A program made the position numbers and the translations under genes. Below the pieces are notes generated by a model that saw only the letters and a list, made by a program, of their open reading frames with translations, was not told the origin of the DNA and did no database searches. Below, piece by piece: positions 9,474 through 17,654 of a stretch of DNA of 64,000 nt (its first letter is position 1; each line of letters opens with the position of its first letter). The DNA is taken from positions 62,001 through 126,000 of the forward strand of contig NZ_JONV01000009.1 in the NCBI RefSeq assembly GCF_000712035.1, in the 5' to 3' direction. This stretch comes from Salinicoccus luteus DSM 17002. Lineage in GTDB: Bacteria > Bacillota > Bacilli > Staphylococcales > Salinicoccaceae.

Positions 9474-9476
9474 AAC
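9455..9476 (+). other. Probable SCC attachment site (attB-like) at the rlmH 3' end
   Basis: The terminal sequence TTATCATAAATAA preserves the TATCATAAAT core of the staphylococcal attB, the Ccr recombinase target. I noticed no second copy and no ccrA, ccrB or ccrC gene in the window, so the site appears unoccupied here. Use of the site in this organism is inference. Confidence 0.55.
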
Positions 9477-9557
9477 TGATCATATAATGATATGATTAAA
9501 AACTCAAATTTACTGAACATCAAGGGGCTTCAAGCCTAAGTCAAAGGGAGGGAATTT

Positions 9558-10244
9558 ATGAGTTTGGATAAAGAGCGCAATGGCATTTTCCGTCTACGTT
9601 CGATATTGTCTTTGATTATTCTGATCGTATTGGGTGCATCATTGTTATGGGCGGGCTTCAATCTGAATCTGCCTGAACCGGAGGAGATGAGGGAGATTAT
9701 TCTTAGCTATGGCTGGGCCGGCTGGCTGGTATTCCTAGGTATTACAGCAGCATTTGCCATCACCCCCATCCCCATAACGGTACCTGCCCTGGTGGCCGGT
9801 TCACTCTATGGTCTGATTATAGGGACAGTGCTCTCCCTCTCTGGAGTGATGCTTGGCTCCTGGATTGGCTATTGGCTCGCGCGTACACTGGGTCAACGTA
9901 TCACCTTTCAACTCCTGGGAAGCCATGGTTCCCTTGTAGAGAATTATCTCCGCAATGCGGGATTCTGGGCCATGTGTACGGTGAGACTGATGCCCGGCCT
10001 GCCATACTGGCCGGTGAATTATGGTGCTGGAGCTTTGGGTATAAAGCAGTATGCATTCATATCCGCTACTCTTCTGGCCTCCATCCCCGGGCAGGTTTCT
10101 CTTGTGGCTTTAGGTGCCTTTGCAGTGAATCCGTCAGTGTTCCGTGGCGTGATAGTGATTGTTGCGTGGATTGCAGTAGTGACTTTAACCTGGGTCTCTT
10201 ATCGTTACTGGGGACGTATAAAGCGTCACACGAAGGACTTTTGA
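9558..10244 (+). CDS. TVP38/TMEM64 (VTT domain) family membrane protein
   Basis: 228 residues with about six hydrophobic segments. The VTT (DedA-related) core shows AITPIPITVPALVAGSLYGLIIGTVLSL (in two blocks) followed by GSWIGYWLAR and, near 140-155, RLMPGLPYWPVNYGAGA, the conserved re-entrant part. Members are integral inner-membrane proteins proposed to act in lipid scrambling or transport; the substrate here is unknown. RBS AAAGGGAGGG lies upstream of ATG 9558. A small hairpin (10284-10300) between it and the convergent next gene may end both transcripts. Confidence 0.85.
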   Translation: MSLDKERNGIFRLRSILSLIILIVLGASLLWAGFNLNLPEPEEMREIILSYGWAGWLVFLGITAAFAITPIPITVPALVAGSLYGLIIGTVLSLSGVMLGSWIGYWLARTLGQRITFQLLGSHGSLVENYLRNAGFWAMCTVRLMPGLPYWPVNYGAGALGIKQYAFISATLLASIPGQVSLVALGAFAVNPSVFRGVIVIVAWIAVVTLTWVSYRYWGRIKRHTKDF

Positions 10245-10299
10245 GTAGATTTAAATTTTCCAGTACCGATATGAAAGTTACTCAAAGATTGGGAATCTT

Positions 10300-11343
10300 T
10301 TAACCCATGTTCACAAAGGGACGGTGGTACTCAAGAGTTCCTTTGATTTGCTTGACGTTGACATTGTCGCCTTTCAGCCATTTGTTGAAGTCAAAGATGA
10401 CCGGTTTCTTGTCTGGACCTATCACGAACCATGCTTTCAATTCTTTTGGAAAATAGACGGAAGTGTGTATCGTTCCTGCTGAAGCGTCATATTTGTTGGA
10501 AAATACGCCATGTGCGGGATCGTTCATTACTTTAAAAGCCTGGTATGGGTTGGTCGCTTGCTGCTGCTCGTACTGTATCGTTTCTTCCCGCTCGCGTGTT
10601 TCCTGTTGGCGATAACGGTTCTCTTCATCCAACAAGTGGAAATGGTTTGTGCATACATTGGATCTTCTGACGGCGACTCTCCTCGGCGATGCTTCAACGA
10701 CGTAGGATTCACCCTCGGCATCCAAAAGGATATAGCTGAATGAGTGTCTGTGAGGAAGGTCTTTCAATAGAGATATGGCTTCCTCCACGTTTGCGCATGT
10801 CTCTAGTACCAGACGGCCAATCATATTGCATATGAATCCATCGTCTGAATTTTTACTGTGGGTGAAGTTGTAGCCCATCACAAGTCCTTTTTCATTCATA
10901 CCGTCTATTCTTCCCGTAATCTGCATGGAGGGGCCGATTACAGCGTATCCGGAGTCAGTGGGTGCGTAGAACAGATAACGCCCTTCATATCCACGCGGAT
11001 GGCTGTCGTAATTGCGGACCATGAAGTCGGCATCGGTGAAAACAGAACAGCCGCTTCGTGTATATTCCAAATAATAACCGCCGAATAGCCGGAATGCCTT
11101 CTCCATTTCCATCTCGAGTGCATCAGCAAGTCCATGAATTTCCTCCAGTATGGCTGGTGAAAAATTTGAAATTACACTTTTATATTCTTCAGGATTGATT
11201 AGAAAATGCCGATCTCTACGGGATTCCCATTGTTTTTCACGGTTGGGCAGAATCAGGGATGCTTTAAGCAGTTCTCCCTGGAAATAGCCAAAATCATAAT
11301 GTGTGCCTCTATATTGAATAACATCGCTGTAAAATTCCTTCAT
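10300..11343 (-). CDS. C45-family Ntn hydrolase (acyl-coenzyme A:6-aminopenicillanate acyltransferase / choloylglycine hydrolase-like)
   Basis: 347 residues. An N-terminal propeptide of about 98 residues is followed by the conserved SGCSVF, with C99 the predicted autocatalytic N-terminal nucleophile. Downstream are FMVRNYDSHP and the MNEKGLVMGYNF motif typical of the fold. Family members hydrolyse or transfer amide bonds (penicillin acyl transfer, bile salt or N-acyl amide hydrolysis, self-resistance deacylases); the substrate is not predictable. The start is the second of two adjacent ATGs, five bases from GGAG. No signal peptide is visible, so it is probably cytoplasmic. Confidence 0.82.
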   Translation of the reverse strand: MKEFYSDVIQYRGTHYDFGYFQGELLKASLILPNREKQWESRRDRHFLINPEEYKSVISNFSPAILEEIHGLADALEMEMEKAFRLFGGYYLEYTRSGCSVFTDADFMVRNYDSHPRGYEGRYLFYAPTDSGYAVIGPSMQITGRIDGMNEKGLVMGYNFTHSKNSDDGFICNMIGRLVLETCANVEEAISLLKDLPHRHSFSYILLDAEGESYVVEASPRRVAVRRSNVCTNHFHLLDEENRYRQQETREREETIQYEQQQATNPYQAFKVMNDPAHGVFSNKYDASAGTIHTSVYFPKELKAWFVIGPDKKPVIFDFNKWLKGDNVNVKQIKGTLEYHRPFVNMG

Positions 11344-11548
11344 CATATCTCCGCCTTCGTCTTTAATGAACATCCGATTCCAGCTTTATGGAATATGGAA
11401 CGCCTGATAATATTAGAATACATACTATAGTCTACCCATTTTCTATTACTCTACAGAACCGTACTTATATTTTCCAAATGATCATCAGTCGTTTAGAATG
11501 AATAGAAGACAGTAATCAAAAGAGAACGAAGTAAAGGAAGTTTTTTTA

Positions 11549-12439
11549 ATGAAAAATAAAAAGCAGTCAAGCGGACCGGATGCAGAATGGAAAGTACAGG
11601 AATCAACAGAACTATTGAAATATCTATTTGAAAAGATGCCTTCACGCAGTCGCAAGTCAGTGAAGGGGATTTTGGGCCGCGGCCAAGTGTATGTAAACGG
11701 TGAAGCAACGACCCAGTTTAATGCGCCTCTCCATCCTGGAGACCGGGTTGAAATTCAATCCCATTTTGGTGCCAGAAATGTAAAAATCAAAGGAATCGAA
11801 ATTCTGCATGAAGATGATGATGTGATTGTGATTGAAAAGGAAGCGGGTCTGCTGTCGATTGCGTCGGAGAAAGAGAATCAGATGACTGCCTACCGTCAGC
11901 TCGCAGATCATGTACAGCGCAGTCATCCCAAAAACCGGATTTTCGTCGTCCATCGGCTGGACCGGGATACTTCGGGAGTCATGATGTTCGCCAAAAGCAA
12001 AAAAGTGCAGCAAAAGCTGCAGAATGCGTGGAAGGACGTCATTTCGGAGCGGTCCTATATCGCACTGGTCGAAGGAAGGGTGGAGCAGGATGGGACGATC
12101 ACTTCCTGGCTGACGGAAGATAAAACGCTCACTGTGCGGTCGAGCAAAAATCCAAACCATGGGAAGAAAGCTGTAACCCACTATAAAGTATTGAAGTCCA
12201 ATCGAAATTTATCATTGATGCAAGTCGATTTGGATACGGGACGTAAAAACCAGATTCGTGTTCATATGCAGGAACTTGGTCATCCCATCGTGGGGGATAA
12301 AAAGTATGGCTCCTGCAGTAATCCGATTCGGAGGATGGGGCTGCACGCCCATGTCCTGGCTTTCAGACATCCGACGACTGGAGCGTCCTTACGTTTCGAA
12401 TCGGAAGTTCCAAGTGCGTTTATGCGAAACTTCAATTGA
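11549..12439 (+). CDS. RluA-family 23S rRNA pseudouridine synthase
   Basis: 296 residues. An N-terminal S4 RNA-binding domain (about 30-90, SRSRKSVKGILGRGQVYVNGE) is followed by the catalytic domain with HRLDRDTSG (about 138-146, catalytic Asp). Later motifs are LDTGRKNQIRVHM and GDKKYG. Closest in style to RluD/YlyB/YjbO-type enzymes that modify 23S rRNA; I cannot assign the exact uridine. Stand-alone gene with RBS AAAGGAAG upstream and a very strong terminator downstream. Confidence 0.9.
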   Translation: MKNKKQSSGPDAEWKVQESTELLKYLFEKMPSRSRKSVKGILGRGQVYVNGEATTQFNAPLHPGDRVEIQSHFGARNVKIKGIEILHEDDDVIVIEKEAGLLSIASEKENQMTAYRQLADHVQRSHPKNRIFVVHRLDRDTSGVMMFAKSKKVQQKLQNAWKDVISERSYIALVEGRVEQDGTITSWLTEDKTLTVRSSKNPNHGKKAVTHYKVLKSNRNLSLMQVDLDTGRKNQIRVHMQELGHPIVGDKKYGSCSNPIRRMGLHAHVLAFRHPTTGASLRFESEVPSAFMRNFN

Positions 12440-12500
12440 CTTTAAATTGGAGCAGGATGTAGCTGCTGGATCTTTAAAGGCAGAAACAAAATGGATATGC

Positions 12501-12548
12501 TAAAAACAGGGTCGGGCCATTATGAATAATGGCCCGACCCTGTTTTTA
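12501..12548. terminator. Strong bidirectional terminator
   Basis: Perfect 23-bp arms (12501-12523 and 12526-12548) with core ACAGGGTCGGGCCATTAT and a 2-nt loop, ending in TTTTTA on both strands. It separates the convergent pseudouridine synthase and flotillin genes. Confidence 0.95.
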
Positions 12549-12576
12549 ATTCCTGTTGTAAATAATGCACCTGATG

Positions 12577-14025
12577 CTAAATGGAATAATCGTCCCTATC
12601 CTGTTCAGGTGTGTCAGCAGGCTCTTGATCCTTTTCTTTCTTTTCGTCGTTGGATAGGTTTCCGAGGAAACTTTCCAGATCGAAACCGGTCATCTGTCCC
12701 ATGCTTTCCTGAAGCTTGGCCATGGTTCCTGTGACTGTGTTCGGCAATGAATTCAGCTGGTCTCCACTGCCACCATCCAGAATGCGGATGGATTCCACAT
12801 TGCCCAGTGATTCACTGACGGCTCTGGCGAATTCAGGCATGATTTCAATGAACTGTTCCAGGATGATGACGTCTTTGTGCTCAGCCATTGCTTTGGCACG
12901 GCGTTCAATGGCTTCAGCCTCTGCCATGCTCTTCTCCCTGATGACTTCCGCTTCGGCCTTACCTTCGGCCATGCGTGCCTCGGCTCTTGCTTCAGCTTCC
13001 TTGGTGCGTGCATAGTAGTCTGCTTCAGCCTGCTGTCTGCGGACCTCCACCTGCTGCTTCTCAAGCGCCACATCATTTTCACGCTCCATCTGGCGAAGCT
13101 TCAATTCATTCTGCTTCTCCTGCTCGCGGATCTCCAGACGTTGACGTTCCACTTCCAGGCGCCTCTCTTCCTCTTCAAGCTGGCCGGCGGCTCTGGCTGC
13201 TGCATTTTCCTTCTCGGTTTCAGCAAGTATCTTGGCGTCCTTCAAGTCTTTTTCCTTGCGGCTGTCGGCGATATTCATTTCTCTCTTGTACTGTTCATTG
13301 GAAATGTCTTCATTATCTTTAGCCTGCTGGATTTCTGTTTCACGCCTATTTTCGGATTCTGCGATTTCTGCTTCCTTCTTCACCCTGGCTATCTGCGGGC
13401 GGCCGAGGTTTTCAAGATAATTTTCATCATCCTTCAAGTCCGATAGGCCCAGTGAAGTGATTTTGAATCCCATTCTGTTCAGCTGGTCCTGGGCGATTTC
13501 ACGCACTTGCTCGTTGAAGCTCTCGCGATCCTTGTTGATTTGCTCCACTGTCATCTTGGACAGGATCGCTCGCAGATTTGAATTCAGGACTTCGGATATT
13601 TCATGTTCGATATCCTCCTGGTCCTTACCGAGAAACTGTTCTGCATACTTTACGATGCCATCCAGGTCATCGGCCACTTTTACAGTTGCGACAGCCTGAC
13701 CGTAGATGCCCACCCCTTCAAGTGTATAGACCTTTGGTGTTGAAATCTGCAGCTGGAATGATTTCAGGGATACTCTCGTACCGGTCTGGAAAAGTTTGAG
13801 CCTGTGGCCACCGCCACGGATGACCTTCATATAACGGCCCTGGTCGTCTTTATATATATTCGTCTCTTTGGTTTCATCCCCGAGATTCGGTCCGGTAACG
13901 ATGAGTGCTTCGTTGGAAGGAACGGTACGGTACCTGGCCTTCATGAACAGATACCAGCCAATGGCTCCAGCGATGAGCAATGCGGCAACTGCGAGTATTA
14001 TTATCAATGTGCCTGTAAGTTCCAT
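12577..14025 (-). CDS. floT: Flotillin-like SPFH protein FloT (YuaG)
   Basis: Scaffold protein of functional membrane microdomains. 482 residues: one N-terminal hydrophobic segment (about 6-28), an SPFH/band-7 domain (about 35-200), then a long charged coiled coil (about 205-400) rich in alternating Glu, Lys and Ala with EA repeats (KEAEARAEARMAEGKAEAEV). The C-terminus is short and acidic. Start ATG 14025 follows GGGAG. Unlike Bacillus yuaFGI, no NfeD-like gene is adjacent; the gene stands alone between two terminators. The 307-bp upstream gap holds only its promoter region and the sceD terminator. Confidence 0.93.
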   Translation of the reverse strand: MELTGTLIIILAVAALLIAGAIGWYLFMKARYRTVPSNEALIVTGPNLGDETKETNIYKDDQGRYMKVIRGGGHRLKLFQTGTRVSLKSFQLQISTPKVYTLEGVGIYGQAVATVKVADDLDGIVKYAEQFLGKDQEDIEHEISEVLNSNLRAILSKMTVEQINKDRESFNEQVREIAQDQLNRMGFKITSLGLSDLKDDENYLENLGRPQIARVKKEAEIAESENRRETEIQQAKDNEDISNEQYKREMNIADSRKEKDLKDAKILAETEKENAAARAAGQLEEEERRLEVERQRLEIREQEKQNELKLRQMERENDVALEKQQVEVRRQQAEADYYARTKEAEARAEARMAEGKAEAEVIREKSMAEAEAIERRAKAMAEHKDVIILEQFIEIMPEFARAVSESLGNVESIRILDGGSGDQLNSLPNTVTGTMAKLQESMGQMTGFDLESFLGNLSNDEKKEKDQEPADTPEQDRDDYSI

Positions 14026-14276
14026 ATGTATTCTCCCATCTTTGTAATTTTACGTCATGTCTAGGCAGCAGATTGCAAAAGACTGATATGGATTACGATT
14101 AATCCCCTCCCGTAAGCGATTATATGAGTCAGCTATTCTGAGACTTGCACATAGTCAGTGGGCCTCCTATTTTCAATGAAAAGAGAGCACACTGAGAATG
14201 GGTATATCTCCATGGTATCACTTTTAATAAAATTTGTTATATTCAGTAAAAAATTATTGGATAATTTAATAAAAAA

Positions 14277-14315
14277 ACTCCCTTATGAATTGAGATTTCC
14301 AATTCATAAGGGAGT
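14277..14315 (-). terminator. Intrinsic terminator of the SceD/IsaA-like gene
   Basis: 15-bp perfect arms ACTCCCTTATGAATT and AATTCATAAGGGAGT with a 9-nt loop. On the minus strand it is followed by a run of seven T. Confidence 0.9.
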
Positions 14316-14332
14316 AGATACGGGCGAAGATC

Positions 14333-15046
14333 TTACCACCAGTTGTTTGCTTCACGGAATTCGATGGCTTCTGCAACGGAGCCGTAGCGTTCTTCTGCAT
14401 AGTTCAGCATGCCTTCAGTCTGCTCCTGTACGGAACCGGTGCCCCAGGACTGCTTCGTCTGACCGAGGCCTCTGTAGCCCAGTTCATTGACGGCATTCGG
14501 GTTGCCGCTGGATTCCGGCATTACGATGGACTGCCACATTGCTTCTGAACCGCCTGCTGCGAGGAACTGTTCCTTCGTGGAGCCGTCAGCTGCAGGCGCC
14601 GCTGCCTGTACATCCTCGACCTGCTGCGTCTGTTGTGCCGGCGCCTCTTCAACGACCTGCGGTGCTTCTTCCTGCGGTGCTTCTTCCGTCACTTGTGGCG
14701 CAGTTTCCTGAACTGGTGCTGCTTCAGTCACCTGCGGTGCCGCCTCCTGAGGGGCCTCCTGTGGTGCTGTCTCAGCAGCCTCTGGCGTCTCTACGCTGTA
14801 GCCGCCATAGGACCATGTATAGTGTGTACCGTTGGATTCGAAGCTGTAGTTTACACCGTCGACGGTGAAGTTGTAGCTGTATTCACCTTCGTGGATCGGT
14901 GCATTGTTCAGTGCGCTTGAATTGTTCTGCGCCATCTGTGCGAGTTCAGCTTTATTGACCTCTGAAGCCTCTGCATTCTGATCGGCTGCGATGCCGGATA
15001 CGCCAAGTCCAAGTGCGAGTGTTGTCGTCAGTATTGTTTTCTTCAT
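14333..15046 (-). CDS. Secreted SceD/IsaA-family lytic transglycosylase
   Basis: Exported muramidase-type autolysin. About 237 residues. A Sec signal peptide MKKTILTTTLALGLGVSG with A-rich cleavage region (IAADQNAEA-S) is followed by a conserved IsaA-like N-domain (VNYSFESNGTHYTWSYGG). Next comes a Pro/Glu/Gln-rich repetitive linker of about 75 residues built from APQ-VTE-EAP units, then a C-terminal transglycosylase-like domain with VMPESSGNPNAVNELGYRGLGQ (the ESSG catalytic Glu). Family genes are typical WalR targets, and the wal operon lies 7 kb away. I saw no perfect WalR direct repeat upstream. Start: an upstream ATG at 15058 directly abuts GGAGG, so ATG 15046 is preferred. Confidence 0.88.
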   Translation of the reverse strand: MKKTILTTTLALGLGVSGIAADQNAEASEVNKAELAQMAQNNSSALNNAPIHEGEYSYNFTVDGVNYSFESNGTHYTWSYGGYSVETPEAAETAPQEAPQEAAPQVTEAAPVQETAPQVTEEAPQEEAPQVVEEAPAQQTQQVEDVQAAAPAADGSTKEQFLAAGGSEAMWQSIVMPESSGNPNAVNELGYRGLGQTKQSWGTGSVQEQTEGMLNYAEERYGSVAEAIEFREANNWW

Positions 15047-15301
15047 AGAAATTTTCATCCTCCATAAATGGGTTTATATCATCAATCGATTGTTTGTCAT
15101 CTTTGGGGTGCATCACGTTTTGATGTCCTGCTTTCTCAAGCACAAGACCCACTATAACACGCTTATCCGCCACTGTGGTTACAGCCACATAATAAGCAGG
15201 TTACAATATACACCGATATCTGTAATATGGAGATGTGACTGTATTATTTCTGAATATTCCAATACCCTGTTGAAGTTGATAAAATGATGTCTCACTAATA
15301 T

Positions 15302-15335
15302 AGAAAGAAGCAGAGTTTTCTCTGCTCCTTTCTAT
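15302..15335 (-). terminator. Terminator after the first BCCT gene
   Basis: Near-perfect hairpin with GAAGCAGAG / CTCTGC arms and a TTTT loop, seven bases past the BCCT stop codon. The T-run is weak. Confidence 0.55.
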
Positions 15336-15341
15336 CTCAAA

Positions 15342-16955
15342 CTATAGATCCCTTTCATCGATGCCTGCTTCCTTCTGCTCCTGGTACTCCCTCTGTTCCC
15401 TGTTGAGGTACTCTTTCATGCGATGTTTGTTCGGAGTGATGGTAAGACCTAAATATTTTCTTTCTTCATCGGCATCCTTGTAGAACGAAATCATCATCAT
15501 GATGATGACGAAGCTGAATGGCAATGCTGCAATGATGGCTGCAGACTGAAGGGCCTCGAGCCCTGTCTCCCCTCCGGAAAGGAGAAGGACATAGGCGATG
15601 GATGACAGGGCAATCCCCCACACGATTTTTATCCTTGCTGATGGACGCAGTGAACCATTCGATGTCTGCATCCCCAATACGAACGTGGCGGAGTCGGCAG
15701 ATGTGATGAAGAATGACGATATCAATATGATTGCTATGATGGAAAGCGGTACACTGAGCGGCAGTTCATTGAAAATGGCGAACAGCTGCGTCTCCGGTCC
15801 AAGTTCCACAATGGATGGCACTTTGTCGGCAATCTCAATGCCGGTGACGCCAAATACGGTGAACCAGATGATGCCGATGGTGGTCGGTACGATGAGAAGT
15901 GCCATAATGAATTCACGGACTGTGCGTCCCTTGGAGACACGCGCGATAAAGATGCCAACGAAAGGACTCCAGCTCAGCCACCAGGCCCAGTAGTAGATTG
16001 TCCAGGCCTGCAGCCAGTCATTTTTCTGATGGCTCAGCGGCGCTGCATCAAGGGTTCTTGCTACAAATGTGTTGATGTACTCCCCAGCAGCAGTCGGCAG
16101 CATATTCAATATCAGCATTGTTGGACCTAGTATGAGAACAGTCAAAAGCAATATAGCTGCCAACACCATGTTCAGGTTGCTCAAATATCTGATTCCTTTT
16201 GTCAAGCCGCTCCATGCACTGGCGAGGAAGAGGATGGTCACCACAGCTATGATGATGCCCTGCATGCTCAGGCTGATCGGGAGGCCAAACAGATAATTCA
16301 GTCCCCCGTTAATCTGTGTAGTACCGACGCCAAGCGACACGGCAACCCCTATTACTGTGGCGAAGACGGTGAGCACATCAATGATGACACCTAAAGGTCC
16401 GTCGACTTTATCCCCTAATATCGGACGCAGCGTTTTGGAAAGCAATCCTGATTCGCCTTTTCTGAACTGGAAATAGGCAAGGGCCAGAGCAACTGCGCCG
16501 TACATTCCCCATGCATGTGCACCCCAGTGGAATATGGTCGCACGTATGGCCTCGAGTATGGCTTCTTCTGTTTCAGGTTCGGCAGTTGCGGGCGCGATGA
16601 CGTGCGCAATGGGTTCGGACGTACTGTAGAATACAACACCGATGCCCATCCCGGCACTAAAAAGCATGGTTAACCATGAACGGGTACTGAATTCCGGCTT
16701 ATGATGCGGCTTGCCCAATTTCAATTTCCCAATGGGGCTGAAGATCAGAAAAACACAAAAGAACAACATGGCGGATGTGATGATCATGTAATACCATCCG
16801 AAGTAGTTGCTTACCCAATCTGCTATGGCACCTGACACTGCCCCAAACCGCTCTGGGTTGATTGCACCAATAACTACCAATAATGCGACTATAATGACTG
16901 AGTATATAAAGACATTCGATAACTTCCTACTGTCAGGATTTGAAGAATCCTTCAT
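15342..16955 (-). CDS. BCCT-family betaine/choline/carnitine transporter (copy 1)
   Basis: Sodium-coupled uptake of quaternary ammonium osmolytes across the cell membrane. 537 residues with twelve predicted TM helices. Diagnostic motifs are MGIGVVFYSTSEP (TM3 glycine stretch) and the tryptophan-rich TIYYWAWWLSWSPFVGIF of TM8. The C-terminus is charged and tyrosine/glutamate-rich, as in osmosensing members. Start ATG 16955 follows AAGGAG. A close paralogue lies at 59403-61022. OpuD-type glycine betaine uptake is the most likely job, but substrate cannot be fixed from sequence. Confidence 0.9.
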   Translation of the reverse strand: MKDSSNPDSRKLSNVFIYSVIIVALLVVIGAINPERFGAVSGAIADWVSNYFGWYYMIITSAMLFFCVFLIFSPIGKLKLGKPHHKPEFSTRSWLTMLFSAGMGIGVVFYSTSEPIAHVIAPATAEPETEEAILEAIRATIFHWGAHAWGMYGAVALALAYFQFRKGESGLLSKTLRPILGDKVDGPLGVIIDVLTVFATVIGVAVSLGVGTTQINGGLNYLFGLPISLSMQGIIIAVVTILFLASAWSGLTKGIRYLSNLNMVLAAILLLTVLILGPTMLILNMLPTAAGEYINTFVARTLDAAPLSHQKNDWLQAWTIYYWAWWLSWSPFVGIFIARVSKGRTVREFIMALLIVPTTIGIIWFTVFGVTGIEIADKVPSIVELGPETQLFAIFNELPLSVPLSIIAIILISSFFITSADSATFVLGMQTSNGSLRPSARIKIVWGIALSSIAYVLLLSGGETGLEALQSAAIIAALPFSFVIIMMMISFYKDADEERKYLGLTITPNKHRMKEYLNREQREYQEQKEAGIDERDL

Positions 16956-17210
16956 TGATCTGCTCCTTATTGTGCGTGGGATATAATCTCCACTGTATTT
17001 ACGTTCATATAAATAAATAACCTATTGATAGTAACAAAATTAATGGAGAAGCACAATTTGGATTTCCATAATCCAATGGATAAGCTGCCAAAAATCACAT
17101 TATATAGACGTTATATTTTATGTAGGAACATTGATTTAGAGGTGTTTAACAAGTACCGCATAGCGTTACAAATTAAAATGGAAGACTGTTCTTCAAAAGC
17201 CCTTGAAAAG

Positions 17211-17246
17211 ATAATGCCCATGGGAGTCAGCTCCCATGGGCATTAT
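17211..17246 (-). terminator. Terminator of the pterin dehydratase gene
   Basis: Perfect 16-bp arms ATAATGCCCATGGGAG and CTCCCATGGGCATTAT with a 4-nt loop, nine bases past the gene end. The flanking 16956-17210 holds the BCCT promoter region and no convincing gene. Confidence 0.85.
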
Positions 17247-17254
17247 GATGGTAT

Positions 17255-17542
17255 CTATTTCTTTGTCTGCTCAAAAAGGCGATACAGGTTCTCACAGGCC
17301 TTGGCTCCGGCAATATCCTTTTCAGTCAACTCCTTTTTGGAGAAGGTCGTCCAAGACACTGTGACTGTCGTATGGTTGATTGTTATTCCTGGGTGGTGCT
17401 GGGTCCCTTCAGCATAGATGCTTATTTTTTCTGTAAAATCGATACCATCCAAATACTTGGCAAACTTAAATTTCTTGCTTATCTTTTCTCCCTCGAGTGC
17501 CCAGCCATCCAATTTCTCCACTTCGGATTTTACATCTGACAT
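17255..17542 (-). CDS. Pterin-4a-carbinolamine dehydratase (PCD/DCoH-like)
   Basis: 95 residues, the normal size. The active-site signature EGTQHHPGITINHTTVTVSW contains the three conserved histidines H49, H50 and H57. In other bacteria the enzyme recycles 4a-hydroxytetrahydrobiopterin for phenylalanine hydroxylase. No hydroxylase is present in this window, so a different pterin-dependent role (for instance with molybdopterin or folate) is possible. RBS AAGGGGGAG lies upstream of ATG 17542. It is separated from opuBB by a terminator, so it is transcribed alone. Confidence 0.93.
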   Translation of the reverse strand: MSDVKSEVEKLDGWALEGEKISKKFKFAKYLDGIDFTEKISIYAEGTQHHPGITINHTTVTVSWTTFSKKELTEKDIAGAKACENLYRLFEQTKK

Positions 17543-17614
17543 TATGACTCCCCCTTTTATTTATACCTTTATACTCTACTTCTACCCTACTGGGTGAAAG
17601 GTATTTGGTTTTCC

Positions 17615-17644
17615 TAAAAAAAGACAGTGCCCAGTTGTACTGTC
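17615..17644 (-). terminator. Terminator of the opuBA-opuBB operon
   Basis: GACAGT / ACTGTC arms around a 10-nt loop with extra internal pairing, followed on the minus strand by seven T. It starts eleven bases beyond the opuBB stop. Confidence 0.75.
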
Positions 17645-17654
17645 CATTCAATTT

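Noticed and set aside
15059-15300. WalR operator (TGTWAH-N5-TGTWAH) upstream of the SceD/IsaA-like gene
   Set aside because: TGTAAC and TGTAAT occur singly, but not as a correctly spaced tandem pair.
17025-17417. 130-codon plus-strand ORF across the pterin dehydratase terminator
   Set aside because: Runs through a perfect terminator and into the antisense of a real gene; no RBS.
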